This document shows, piece by piece, positions 10,701 to 22,049 of a stretch of 64,000 nt of DNA (position 1 is its first letter; each line of letters begins with the position of its first letter). The position numbers and the translations under genes are program-made. The DNA comes from Panulirus ornatus (Eukaryota > Arthropoda > Malacostraca > Decapoda > Palinuridae), in assembly GCF_036320965.1 (NCBI RefSeq), contig NC_092231.1, positions 31,914,755 through 31,978,754 on the forward strand. Reading direction: 5' to 3'. The notes beneath the pieces were generated by a model. That model ran no database searches and was not told the origin of the DNA. It was given only the letters and a program-made list of their open reading frames with translations.

Positions 10701-13151
10701 GTAGGTGTGGTGGTGTGGGTCAGCTGGTGTGGCTGCAGGTGTGGTGGTGTGGGTCAGCTGGTGTGGTGTAGGTGTGGTGGTGTGGGTCAGCTGGTGTGCT
10801 GCAGGTGTGGTGGTGTGGGTCAGCTGGTGTGGTGTAGGTGTGGTGGTGTGGGTCAGCTGGTGTGCTGCAGGTGTGGTGGTGTGGGTCAGCTGGTGTGCTG
10901 TAGGTGTGGTGGTGTGGGTCAGCTGGTGTGGTGTAGGTGTGGTGGTGTGGGTCAGCTGGTGTGCTGCAGGTGTGGTGGTGTGGGTCAGCTGGTGTGGTGT
11001 AGGTGTGGTGGTGTGGGTCAGCTGGTGTGGTGTAGGTGTGGTGGTGTGGGTCAGCTGGTGTGCTGCAGGTGTGGTGGTGTGGGTCAGCTGGTGTGCTGCA
11101 GGTGTGGTGGTGTGGGTCAGCTGGTGTGGTGTAGGTGTGGTGGTGTGGGTCAGCTGTGTGGTGTAGGTGTGGTGGTGTGGGTCAGCTGGTGTGCTGTAGG
11201 TGTGGTGGTGTGGGTCAGCTGGTGTGGCTGTAGGTGTGGTGGTGTGGGTCAGCTGGTGTGCTGTAGGTGTGGTGGCGTGGGTCAGCTGGTGTGGCTGTAG
11301 GTGTGGTGGTGTGGGTCAGCTGGTGTGCTGTAGGTGTGGTGGTGTGGGTCAGCTGGTGTGCTGCAGGTGGTGGTGGTGTGGGTCAGCTGGTGTGGTGTAG
11401 GTGTGGTGGTGTGGGTCAGCTGGTGTGGTGTAGGTGTGGTGGTGTGGGTCAGCTGGTGTGCTGCAGGTGTGGTGGTGTGGGTCAGCTGGTGTGGTGTAGG
11501 TGTGGTGGTGTGGGTCAGCTGGTGTGGTGTAGGTGTGGTGGTGTGGGTCAGCTGGTGTGGTGTAGGTGTGGTGGTGTGGGTCAGCTGGTGTGCTGCAGGT
11601 GTGGTGGTGTGGGTCAGCTGGTGTGGTGTAGGTGTGGTGGTGTGGGTCAGCTGGTGTGCTGCAGGTGTGGTGGTGTGGGTCAGCTGGTGTGCTGTAGGTG
11701 TGGTGGTGTGGGTCAGCTGGTGTGCTGCAGGTGTGGTGGTGTGGGTCAGCTGGTGTGGTGTAGGTGTGGTGGTGTGGGTCAGCTGGTGTGGTGTAGGTGT
11801 GGTGGTGTGGGTCAGCTGGTGTGGTGTAGGTGTGGTGGTGTGGGTCAGCTGGTGTGGTGTAGGTGTGGTGGTGTGGGTCAGCTGGTGTGGTGTAGGTGTG
11901 GTGGTGTGGGTCAGCTGGTGTGGTGTAGGTGTGGTGGTGTGGGTCAGCTGGTGTGGTGTAGGTGTGGTGGTGTGGGTCAGCTGGTGTGGTGTAGGTGTGT
12001 TGGTGTGGGTCAGCTGGTGTGGTGTAGGTGTGGTGGTGTGGGTCAGCTGGTGTGGTGTAGGTGTGGTGGTGTGGGTCAGCTGGTGTGGTGTAGGTGTGGT
12101 GGTGTGGGTCAGCTGGTGTGGTGTAGGTGTGTTGGTGTGGGTCAGCTGGTGTGCTGCAGGTGTGGTGGTGTGGGTCAGCTGGTGTGGTGTAGGTGTGGTG
12201 GTGTGGGTCAGCTGGTGTGGTGTAGGTGTGGTGGTGTGGGTCAGCTGGTGTGGTGTAGGTGTGGTGGTGTGGGTCAGCTGGTGTGCTGCAGGTGTGGTGG
12301 CGTGGGTCAGCTGGTGTGGTGTAGGTGTGGTGGTGTGGGTCAGCTGGTGTGCTGCAGGTGTGGTGGTGTGGGTCAGCTGGTGTGGTGTAGGTGTGGTGGT
12401 GTGGGTCAGCTGGTGTGCTGCAGGTGTGGTGGTGTGGGTCAGCTGGTGTGGTGTAGGTGTGGTGGTGTGGGTCAGCTGGTGTGGTGTAGGTGTGGTGGTG
12501 TGGGTCAGCTGGTGTGGTGTAGGTGTGGTGGTGTGGGTCACCTGGTGTGGTGTAGGTGTGGTGGTGTGGGTCAGCTGGTGTGGTGTAGGTGTGGTGGTGT
12601 GGGTCAGCTGGTGTGGTGTAGGTGTGGTGGTGTGGGTCAGCTGGTGTGGTGTAGGTGTGGTGGTGTGGGTCAGCTGGTGTGGTGTAGGTGTGGTGGTGTG
12701 GGTCAGCTGGTGTGCTGCAGGTGTGGTGGTGTGGGTCAGCTGGTGTGGTGTAGGTGTGGTGGTGTGGGTCAGCTGGTGTGTTGTAGGTGTGGTGGTGTGG
12801 GTCAGCTGGTGTGGTGTAGGTGTGGTGGTGTGGGTCAGCTGGTGTGCGGCAGGTGTGGTGGTGTGGGTCAGCTGGTGTGCTGCAGGTGTGGTGGTGTGGG
12901 TCAGCTGGTGTGGTGTAGGTGTGGTGGTGTGGGTCAGCTGGTGTGTTGTAGGTGTGGTGGTGTGGGTCAGCTGGTGTGCTGCAGGTGTGGTGGTGTGGGT
13001 CAGCTGGTGTGGTGTAGGTGTGGTGGTGTGGGTCAGCTGGTGTGGTGTAGGTGTGGTGGTGTGGGTCAGCTGGTGTGCTGCAGGTGTGGTGGTGTGGGTC
13101 AGCTGGTGTGCTGCAGGTGTGGTGGTGTGGGTCAGCTGGTGTGGTGTAGGT
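7711..13151. repeat. 33-bp GT-rich satellite, about 165 copies
   Basis: Unit of 33 bp made of aggtgtggtggtgtgggtc followed by agctggtgtgctgc or agctggtgtggtgt. The first few copies (7711-8050) have an extra ggcgtggt insert. Single-base length variants occur at about 8145-8160, 8350, 9410, 9490, 10005, 10135 and 11155. Each unit holds a CAGCTG E-box and four close G-runs. The 11-codon period produces open frames of 360-660 codons on both strands, which I reject as genes. Confidence 0.98.
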
Positions 13152-13191
13152 AGGTACAGACAACGTTGTCTGGCGAGAGCTCGTGTCCAGC

Positions 13192-16100
13192 ACACGTGAC
13201 GTGACCTGCTGATGCACACGGTAACCTGGTCATTATATGTGGTCAGTATTGTCATCATCCATGTAGTGGCAGGTGTCCTCCCTCACGTGACCTGATGATG
13301 CACACGGTAACCTGGTCATTATATGTGGTCAGTATTGTCATCATCCATGTAGTGGCAGGTGTCCCTCACGTGACCTGATGCACACGGTAACCTGGTCATC
13401 ATATGTGGTCAGTATTGTCATCATCCATGTAGTGGCAGGTGTCCCCTCACGTGACCTGATGATGCACACGGTAACCTGGTCATCATATGTGGTCAGTATT
13501 GTCATCATCCATGTAGTGGCAGGTGTCCCTCACGTGACCTGATGATGCACACGGTAACCTGGTCATCATATGTGGTCAGTATTGTCATCATCCATGTAGT
13601 GGCAGGTGTCCCTCACGTGACCTGATGCACACGGTAACCTGGTCATTATATGTGGTCAGTATTGTCATCATCCATGTAGTGGCAGGTGTCCCTCACGTGA
13701 CCTGATGCACACGGTAACCTGGTCATTATATGTGGTCAGTATTGTCATCATCCATGTAGTGGCAGGTGTCCCTCACGTGACCTGATGCACACGGTAACCT
13801 GGTCATCATATGTGGTCAGTATTGTCATCATCCATGTAGTGGCAGGTGTCCCTCACGTGACCTGATGCACACGGTAACCTGGTCATCATATGTGGTCAGT
13901 ATTGTCATCATCCATGTAGTGGCAGGTGTCCCTCACGTGACCTGATGGCACACGGTAACCTGGTCATCATATGTGGTCAGTATTATCATCATCCATGTAG
14001 TGGCAGGTGTCCCTCACGTGACCTGATGATGCACACGGTAACCTGGTCATCATATGTGGTCAGTATTATCATCATCCATGTAGTGGCAGGTGTCCCTCAC
14101 GTGACCTGATGATGCACACGGTAACCTGGTCATTATATGTGGTCAGTATTATCATCATCCATGTAGTGGCAGGTGTCCCTCACGTGACCTGATGCACACG
14201 GTAACCTGGTCATCATATGTGGTCAGTATTGTCATCATCCATGTAGTGGCAGGTGTCCCCTCACGTGACCTGATGATGCACCCGGTAACCTGGTCATTAT
14301 ATGTGGTCAGTATTGTCATCATCCATGTAGTGGCAGGTGTCCCTCACGTGACCTGCTGATGCACCACGGTAACCCTGGTCATCATATGTGGTCAGTATTG
14401 TCATCATCCATGTAGTGGCAGGTGTCCCTCACGTGACCTGATGCACACGGTAACCTGGTCATCATATGTGGTCAGTATTATCATCATCCATGTAGTGGCA
14501 GGTGTCCCTCACGTGACCTGATGAGCACACGGTAACCTGGGTCATCATATGTGGTCAGTATTACATCATCCATGTAGTGGCAGGTGTCCCTCACGTGACC
14601 TGATGCACACGGTAACCTGGTCATCATATGTGGTCAGTATTATCATCATCCATGTAGTGGCAGGTGTTCCCTCACGTGCCTGATGCACACGGTAACCTGG
14701 TCATCATATGTGGTCAGTAGTGTCATCATCCATGTAGTGGCAGGTGTCCCTCACGTGACCTGATGTGCACACGGTAACCTGGTCATCATATGTGGTCAGT
14801 ATTGTCATCATCCATGTAGTGGCAGGTGTCCCTCACGTGACCTGATGGACACGGTAACCTGGTCATATATGTGGTCAGTATTATCATCATCCATGTAGTG
14901 GCAGGTGTCCCTCACGTGACCTGATGATGCACCCGGTACCTGGTCATTCATATGTGGTCAGTATTATCATCATCCATGTAGTGGCAGGTGTCCCTCACGT
15001 GACCTGATGATGCACACGGTAACCTGGTCATCATATGTGGTCAGTATTATCATCATCCATGTAGTGGCAGGTGTCCCTCACGTGACCTGATGCACACGGT
15101 AACCTAGTCATCATATGTGGTCAGTATTATCATCATCATGTTAGTGGCAGGTGTCCCTCACGTGACCTGATGATGCACACGGTAACCTGGTCCTCATCTA
15201 TATTGGTCAGTATTGTCATCATCCATGTAGTGGCAGGTGTCCCTACGTGACCTGATGATGCACACGGTAACACTGGTCATAATATGTGGTCAGTATTGTC
15301 ATCATCCATGTAGTGGCAGGTGTCCTCACGTGACCTGATGCACACGGTAACCTGGTCATCATATGTGGTCAGTATTATCATCATCCATGTAGTGGCAGGT
15401 GTCCCTCACGTGACCTGATGCACACGGTAACCTGGTCATCATATGTGGTCAGTATTGTCATCATCCATGTAGTGGCAGGTGTCCCTCACGTGACCTGATG
15501 ATGCACACGGTAACCTGGTCATCATATGTGGTCAGTATTGTCATCATCCATGTAGTGGCAGGTGTCCCTCACGTGACCTGATGCACACGGTAACCTGGTC
15601 ATTATATGTGGTCAGTATTGTCATCATCCATGTAGTGGCAGGTGTCCCTCACGTGACCTGATGCACACGGTAACCTGGTCATCATATGTGGTCAGTATTG
15701 TCATCATCCATGTAGTGGCAGGTGTCCCTCACGTGACCTGATGCACACGGTAACCTGGTCATCATATGTGGTCAGTATTATCATCATCCATGTAGTGGCA
15801 GGTGTCCCTCACGTGACCTGATGCACACGGTAACCTGGTCATTATATGTGGTCAGTATTATCATCATCCATGTAGTGGCAGGTGTCCCTCACGTGACCTG
15901 ATGCACACGGTAACCTGGTCATCATATGTGGTCAGTATTGTCATCATCCATGTAGTGGCAGGTGTCCCTCACGTGACCTGATGCACACGGTAACCTGGTC
16001 ATCATATGTGGTCAGTATTATCATCATCCATGTAGTGGCAGGTGTCCCTCACGTGACCTGATGCACACGGTAACCTGGTCATCATATGTGGTCAGTATTG

Positions 16101-17741
16101 TCATCATCCATGTAGTGGCAGGTGTCCCTCACGTGACCTGATGATGCACACGGTAACCTGGTCATTATATGTGGTCAGTATTATCATCATCCATGTAGTG
16201 GCAGGTGTCCCTCACGTGACCTGATGCACACGGTAACCTGGTCATCATATGTGGTCAGTATTGTCATCATCCATGTAGTGGCAGGTGTCCCTCACGTGAC
16301 CTGATGCACACGGTAACCTGGTCATTATATGTGGTCAGTATTGTCATCATCCATGTAGTGGCAGGTGTCCCTCACGTGACCTGAGGATGCACACGGTAAC
16401 CTGGTCATTATATGTGGTCAGTATTGTCATCATCCATGTAGTGGCAGGTGTCCCTCACGTGACCTGATGCACACGGTAACCTGGTCATTATATGTGGTCA
16501 GTATTGTCATCATCCATGTAGTGGCAGGTGTCCCTCACGTGACCTGCTGATGCACACGGTAACCTGGTCATTATATGTGGTCAGTATTATCATCATCCAT
16601 GTAGTGGCAGGTGTCCCTCACGTGACCTGATGCACACGGTAACCTGGTCATTATATGTGGTCAGTATTGTCATCATCCATGTAGTGGCAGGTGTCCCTCA
16701 CGTGACCTGCTGATGCACACGGTAACCTGGTCATTATATGTGGTCAGTATTGTCATCATCCATGTAGTGGCAGGTGTCCCTCACGTGACCTGATGCACAC
16801 GGTAACCTGGTCATTATATGTGGTCAGTATTGTCATCATCCATGTAGTGGCAGGTGTCCCTCACGTGACCTGATGCACACGGTAACCTGGTCATTATATG
16901 TGGTCAGTATTGTCATCATCCATGTAGTGGCAGGTGTCCCTCACGTGACCTGATGCACACGGTAACCTGGTCATATATGTGGTCAGTATTGTCATCATCC
17001 ATGTAGTGGCAGGTGTCCCTCACGTGACCTGATGCACACGGTAACCTGGTCATTATATGTGGTCAGTATTGTCATCATCCATGTAGTGGCAGGTGTCCCT
17101 CACGTGACCTGATGCACACGGTAACCTGGTCATTATATGTGGTCAGTATTGTCATCATCCATGTAGTGGCAGGTGTCCCTCACGTGACCTGATGCACACG
17201 GTAACCTGGTCATTATATGTGGTCAGTATTGTCATCATCCATGTAGTGGCAGGTGTCCCTCACGTGACCTGCTGATGCACACGGTAACCTGGTCATTATA
17301 TGTGGTCAGTATTGTCATCATCCATGTAGTGGCAGGTGTCCCTCACGTGACCTGATGCACACGGTAACTTGGTCATTATATGTGGTCAGTATTGTCATCA
17401 TCCATGTAGTGGCAGGTGTCCCTCACGTGACCTGATGCACACGGTAACCTGGTCATTATATGTGGTCAGTATTGTCATCATCCATGTAGTGGCAGGTGTC
17501 CCTCACGTGACCTGATGCACACGGTAACCTGGTCATCATATGTGGTCAGTATTGTCATCATCCATGTAGTGACAGGTGTCCCTCACGTGACCTGATGCAC
17601 ACGGTAACCTGGTCATCATATGTGGTCAGTATTGTCATCATCCATGTAGTGGCAGGTGTCCCTCACGTGACCTGATGCACACGGTAACCTGGTCATCATA
17701 TGTGGTCAGTATCATCATCATCCATGTAGTGACAGGTGTCT
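13192..17741. repeat. 80-bp satellite, about 57 copies
   Basis: Unit of about 80 bp with landmarks cctcacgtgacctgatg, cacggtaacctggtcat, tgtggtcagtatt and catccatgtagtggcagg. Common variants are an extra gat or gct (83 bp), cattatatg/catcatatg and attgtc/attatc. The 8-bp palindrome TCACGTGA is present in nearly every copy. Between about 14340 and 15310 many copies carry isolated one-base indels absent elsewhere. The last copies (17640-17741) grade into unique DNA. No gene. Confidence 0.98.
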
Positions 17742-18012
17742 TCCCCCACATATTGCTACAGGCATGTGTGGTGTGGCCAGCTCTCCTTACCGATCTTTTT
17801 ATTGAAATAGACACAGCATTTCTTGTCATCCCCTCCCGCTCCACCGATCTCTCTTACGTCATAATTCCCACACATTTGAGATCTCCGTCCTCCCTCCTCC
17901 TGCCCACTCGAATGTTCCTCCCTAGTTCTTAAGCCCATAGTGACGCGTCTCGTAGAACTGTAGATATTTTACGATTCTTCTTATAATTTGCTCACTGATG
18001 TCCCAGCATTCC

Positions 18013-18014
<2 letters not shown>

Positions 18015-18061
<47 letters not shown>
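18015..18061. repeat. (GT)n microsatellite
   Basis: Run of GT dinucleotides. 17742-18014 is unique, with no recognised gene. Confidence 0.98.
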
Positions 18062-18064
<3 letters not shown>

Positions 18065-18924
18065 TTCTCCCTGACCCCTGCGGCTCGAGCATGGGCCCCG
18101 CCAAGGACGTTCTGTTTGTTGCCTGTGGACGAGTTGATTTCTAGATCACACTCGACCGTACTGGTGATAGTAAGGGGGTCGGAGTGGCAGTAAGCACGAA
18201 CGTGCGTCATGTGATGCAAGGTTAGGTTACATTAGTGTGTTGTGCACGTTCCCTGGACACTGGCTGTTGCAGTGGGTCTACCACGTGTCAACACATGAAC
18301 CATATTATGTGATAACAGTTGAGAAATCCCGTACGTCGTACATTCCCTTAGTTTGTGTTTATTTTTTCTAAGAAGACAATAACAACATCATATTTTCAAG
18401 TGTTTGTGCCTTGCCCTCACGGCCGAAGCGTCCAGACCCCCCCCCCCAGATATTGGGTGTAGGTTTATATAGAATCTGGGCAGAGTTACTGCATGTTGGC
18501 CTTGAAGGCCGATCTGAACCCATCAGAAGCCGCTTTCAAAACCTTTATCGGCGGCAGTTATTTCACTGCACTCATCCTGAATAAGCGACCTGGCAGGCAG
18601 CCTCACACAATAAAGTCTCCCAGGAATAAGGAGAATGGGATCCAAGGGTACCAGAGGCTGGCTGGCCTTAAAAGGCCAACAGAGGAAACCTCTCGGTGCT
18701 CAGGGTTTTGACAGCCATTCTTCCCCTCCCGTGCAGCGCCGGGTCCCCAGGCCAGCATAACATCTCAGTTTTCCACTTCCACGAAATATTGTTTATTTAG
18801 TGAAATGGAGTTGAGATTCCCACTTCACTGACTTAGTGCATACATAATTATAAGTGAGTAAGTGCATACATAAGTGAGTAGCGTCAAGGTCATTAAACTT
18901 TAATGGAGTGTTTACTCACTGAGA
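18062..18924. other. Unique or ancient-repeat spacer
   Basis: Contains a poly-C run near 18437-18447. Two short inverted motifs of the form ggcctt...aaggcc lie at about 18500 and 18663. A 72-codon open frame at 18493-18711 has no motif I recognise. The 18430-18780 stretch could be an old interspersed repeat, but I cannot name it. Confidence 0.5.
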
Positions 18925-19620
18925 AACGCAAGCAGGAGAGACTGTTGGATGTGAATGTGCGGTGAAGGGCAACAGGTGGGGAAAAAATTGTCATGTTTAG
19001 GGAAGTTAGCGATGATAGTGAGTGAGCTTAGTAGACAAGAGACATGTATGCAGAGTTAGCGAGAGATATTGCGTGGAAAGAGGCGTTAAGGAAGTCGGCA
19101 AGGAATAGAAGGTGTTTAGGGAAGCAGTGGTTACATGTGTGGATGAAATGTGTGGCGTGTGGAAGGTTGGAATGCGGGTGTATGAGAAAGTGTGGGTTGA
19201 GGAATTTAGGTTATAAGCGGTGAAACGATAATGTAAGTATGGTACTTGTAGGGAAGAAGTGCGAATGAGTGGGAAGCGTAACAAAAGACAGAGGCAGGAC
19301 GCCAGGGGAAGGGCACAGGAGCTGAAAAAGAAGGCATGTAAAGCATGGTAACAGGCAAAGAAAAGGTGAAACAGAGGAGTGAGTATTTTGCGGGACTGTT
19401 GAATGTTTTTGATGATGAGGCGGTGGATGTGGTGTTTGGGACTCAGCGGTAAGCAGAGCGAGAGAATCATAACAAATGGATTGGTGAAAAGAGAGATGGT
19501 CTTGAAGAACTTGCACAAGATTAAGTTAGGCAAAACGCCAGGAGTGGATGGGATTGCAGTAAAAAAAAAAAAAAATATTCAAGAAAGGGGTAACGTGAGA
19601 GTACATGGGAATGACTCTTA
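18925..19620 (+). pseudogene. Old RTE-like fragment (end of endonuclease to start of RT)
   Basis: Translated in pieces on +, this shows a degraded version of the stretch joining endonuclease and reverse transcriptase in the better copies. ERLLDVNV lies near 18930-18960. A lysine/arginine-rich linker runs from about 19040 to 19360, followed by a SEYFAGLLNVFDDE-like block near 19380-19415. SERIITNGLVKRE and KTPGVDGIAV lie at about 19450-19560. Stops and frameshifts are frequent and an A-run interrupts it at 19560-19574, so it is far older than the copies at 20679 and 30534. It may continue to about 19940, where an IDMTEAF-like block resembles RT motif A, but that part is weak. Confidence 0.75.
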
Positions 19621-19959
19621 ACAGGGTACCTAATGGTCGTTGAGGAGATTTCATATTCTAAATTGTAATAAAAACAGGATGGTAAAGAAAAAGGCACCCT
19701 CCTACCCATCTCTCTCTCTGGCTCAACTGCCGGCAGGAAAAAAGAAATGCCATATCGTACAAATAAGTCTACACCTTTGAAAATTTTATAGGAAAATGTG
19801 AACGGGATAAATTCCCTTCCAGCTGTACAAGCGTTTGGGCTGGTGCTGGACTCTGGGAGAGGAAGAAAGGGTGAATTATCTCACGAAGCAGAATCAGGAG
19901 GTGATAATAGATATGACTGAGGCATTTGTCATACCATTAGTTGAAGGTATTTTGGTAAG

Positions 19960-20440
19960 TGTTTAGATTTACTACATCAGTTGGTAGACTATGATGTCCA
20001 GTGCTCTGCCACTATACAACGTTGCTGATACATCTTTCTATAATCTGAGTAGTTGTTGTTATTGCATTTCTGTCTTAGGTTAACAAGTTTCATGTTGTCT
20101 TGTAGACATTGTTTAGTTTTTCGGAAGCTTTTTTTCTGGTCGATCTCGGAGTCTGCTCTTTTTTTTTTTTTTTTCTTAAAGACAATAGTTTAGGTCTGTG
20201 TTACGGCTTATATCTCAGTGATGGGATTAGTATCGTTGCTATTCTCTGAACGTATTCTAGTTTTCCTTGATCTTTGCGCAGGTTTGATCATATGTAAACG
20301 GCGTACTGCAAGTGAGGTGTGACCGGAGCGTATGAAAGAGTTTGTATTGTGGACTTTGCTCAGTAGTTTCCGCTAGCCATGCCATCCAGCATCGTGTTGG
20401 CAGTATGGTCTACAGTGAGGTAGTTTTCTGCAGTTTCGGT
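19960..20440 (-). pseudogene. CR1-like non-LTR reverse transcriptase C-terminal relic
   Basis: The - strand translation shows VTPHLQYAVYI, a stop, then SNLRKDQGKLEYVQRIATIL and IPSLRYKP (about 20340-20210). This matches the conserved region just after the reverse transcriptase core in CR1-type and related LINEs (family pattern: R-P-H-L-E-Y-A, then S-P-x-L-x-K-D, then the VQRR.T block). Upstream on the - strand, ANTMLDGM near 20390 fits the preceding KA..LG segment. In-frame stops and a poly-T run at 20158-20175 show it is dead. The CR1 assignment is inference from this block. Confidence 0.6.
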
Positions 20441-20605
20441 TGTTAGTGTAATCACTGTAGCATTTAGTATTTGTGATTGATATTGTTAGCGCCACAATGC
20501 ATTACTTTGCATTGTCTACACTGCGATATATTTTCCCTGTGTCTACCCACTCATCATTTTGTCTAGATCCCTCTGAATCTCCAGGCAGTCTGTCTTTTTG
20601 TCTGA

Positions 20606-20607
<2 letters not shown>

Positions 20608-20678
<71 letters not shown>
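20608..20678. repeat. (TA)n microsatellite
   Basis: About 35 TA units, ending exactly where the RTE-like 5' head (ccctggggataggggag) begins. Confidence 0.99.
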
Positions 20679-20682
<4 letters not shown>

Positions 20683-20850
20683 GGGGATAGGGGAGAAAGA
20701 ATACTTCCCACGCATTCCTCGCGTGTCGTAGAAGGCGACTAAAGGGGACGGGAGCCGGGGGCTGGAAACCCTCCCCTCCTTGTGTTTTAACTTTCTAAAA
20801 GGGGAAACAGAAGAAGGAGTCACGCGGGGAGTGCTCATCCTCCTCAAAGG

Positions 20851-21768
20851 CTCAGATTGGGGTGTCTAAATGTGTGTGGATGTAACCAAGATGAGAAAAA
20901 AGGAGAGAGAGGTAGTATGTTTGAGGAAAGGAACCTGGATGTTTTGGCTCTGAGTGAAACGAAGCTCAAGGGTAAAGGGGAAAAGTGGTTTAGGAATATC
21001 TTGGGAGTAAAGTCAGGGGTTAGTGAGAGGACAAAAGCAAGGGAAGGAGTAGCACTACTCCTGAAACAGGAGTGGTAGGAGTATGTGATAGAGTGTAAGA
21101 AACAAAACTCTAGATTGATATGGGTAAAACTGAAAGTGGATGGTGAGAGATTGGTGATTATTGGTGCATGTGCACCTGGGAATGAGAAGAAAGATCATGA
21201 GAAGCAATTGTTTTGGGAGCAGCTGAGAGAGTGTGTTAGTAGTTTGGATGCACGAGACCGGGTTATAGTGATGGGTGATTTGAATGCAAAGGTGAGTAAT
21301 GTGGCAGTTGAGGGAATTATTGGTGTACATGGGGTGTTCAGTGTTGTAAATGGAAATGGTGAAGAGCTTGTAGATTTATGTGCTGAAAAGGGACTGGTGA
21401 TTAGGAATACCTGGTTTAAAAAGAGAAATATACATAAGTATACGTATGTAAGCAGGAGAGATGGCCAGAGAGCATTATTGGATTACGTGTTAATTGACAG
21501 GCGCGCGAAAGAGAGACTTTTGGATGTTAATGTGCTGAGAGGTGCAACTGGAGGGATGTCTGATCATTATCTTGTGGAGGCGAAGGTGAAGATTTGTAGA
21601 GGTTTTCAGAAAAGAAGAGAGAGTGTTGGGGTGAAAAGAGTGGTGAGAGTAAGTGAGCTTGGGAAGGAGACTTGTGTGAGGAAGTACCAGGAGAGACTGA
21701 GTACAGAATGGAAAAAGGTGAGAAAAAAGGAGGTAAGGGGAGTGGGGGAGGAATGGGATGTATTTTAG
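20851..21768 (+). pseudogene. RTE-like endonuclease domain (copy A), broken
   Basis: An AP-endonuclease-like domain that would nick target DNA. It opens with LGCLNVCGC (20854-20885), where the family has an L..NV.G strand. LALSETKLKG (about 20945-20975) matches the ..Q/SET.L block containing the catalytic Glu. VIVMGDLNAKV (about 21265-21297) is the GDxN block, ALLDYVLIDRR (about 21475-21505) the D-Y-V block and GMSDHYLVEAKV (about 21553-21590) the catalytic SDH. An in-frame TAG at 21076-21078 and a TAG at 21766 break it. No convincing ATG start is visible; the domain reads straight out of the 5' head. Confidence 0.88.
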
Positions 21769-22049
21769 GAAATCAGTGATGGCTTGCGCAAAAGATGCTT
21801 GTGGCATGAGAAGCGTGGTAGGTGGGCAGATTAGAAAAGGGTAGTGAGTGGTGGGATGAAGAGGTAAGATTATTAGTGAAAAAGAATAGAGAGGCATTTG
21901 GACGATTTTTGTAGGGAAATAATGCAAATGAGCGGGAGATGTATAAAAGAAAGAGGCAGAAGGTCAAGAGAAAGGTACAAGAGGTGAAAAAGAGGGCAAA
22001 TGAGAGTTGGGGTGAGAGAGTATCATTAAATTTTAGGTAGAATAAAAAG

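Noticed and set aside
7711..13151. Repeated splice acceptors (gctgcag/gtg) in every 33-bp unit
   Set aside because: The string is a by-product of the repeat unit, lacks a pyrimidine tract and occurs over 100 times. No matching donors.
18493..18711. 72-codon open frame as a small gene
   Set aside because: No motif, no splice or promoter context, and the stretch may be an old interspersed repeat.
20851..21768. Host gene resembling 'craniofacial development protein 2'
   Set aside because: That name is commonly attached to RTE-type endonucleases. Here the frame is followed by a reverse transcriptase and sits in an element with LINE ends.
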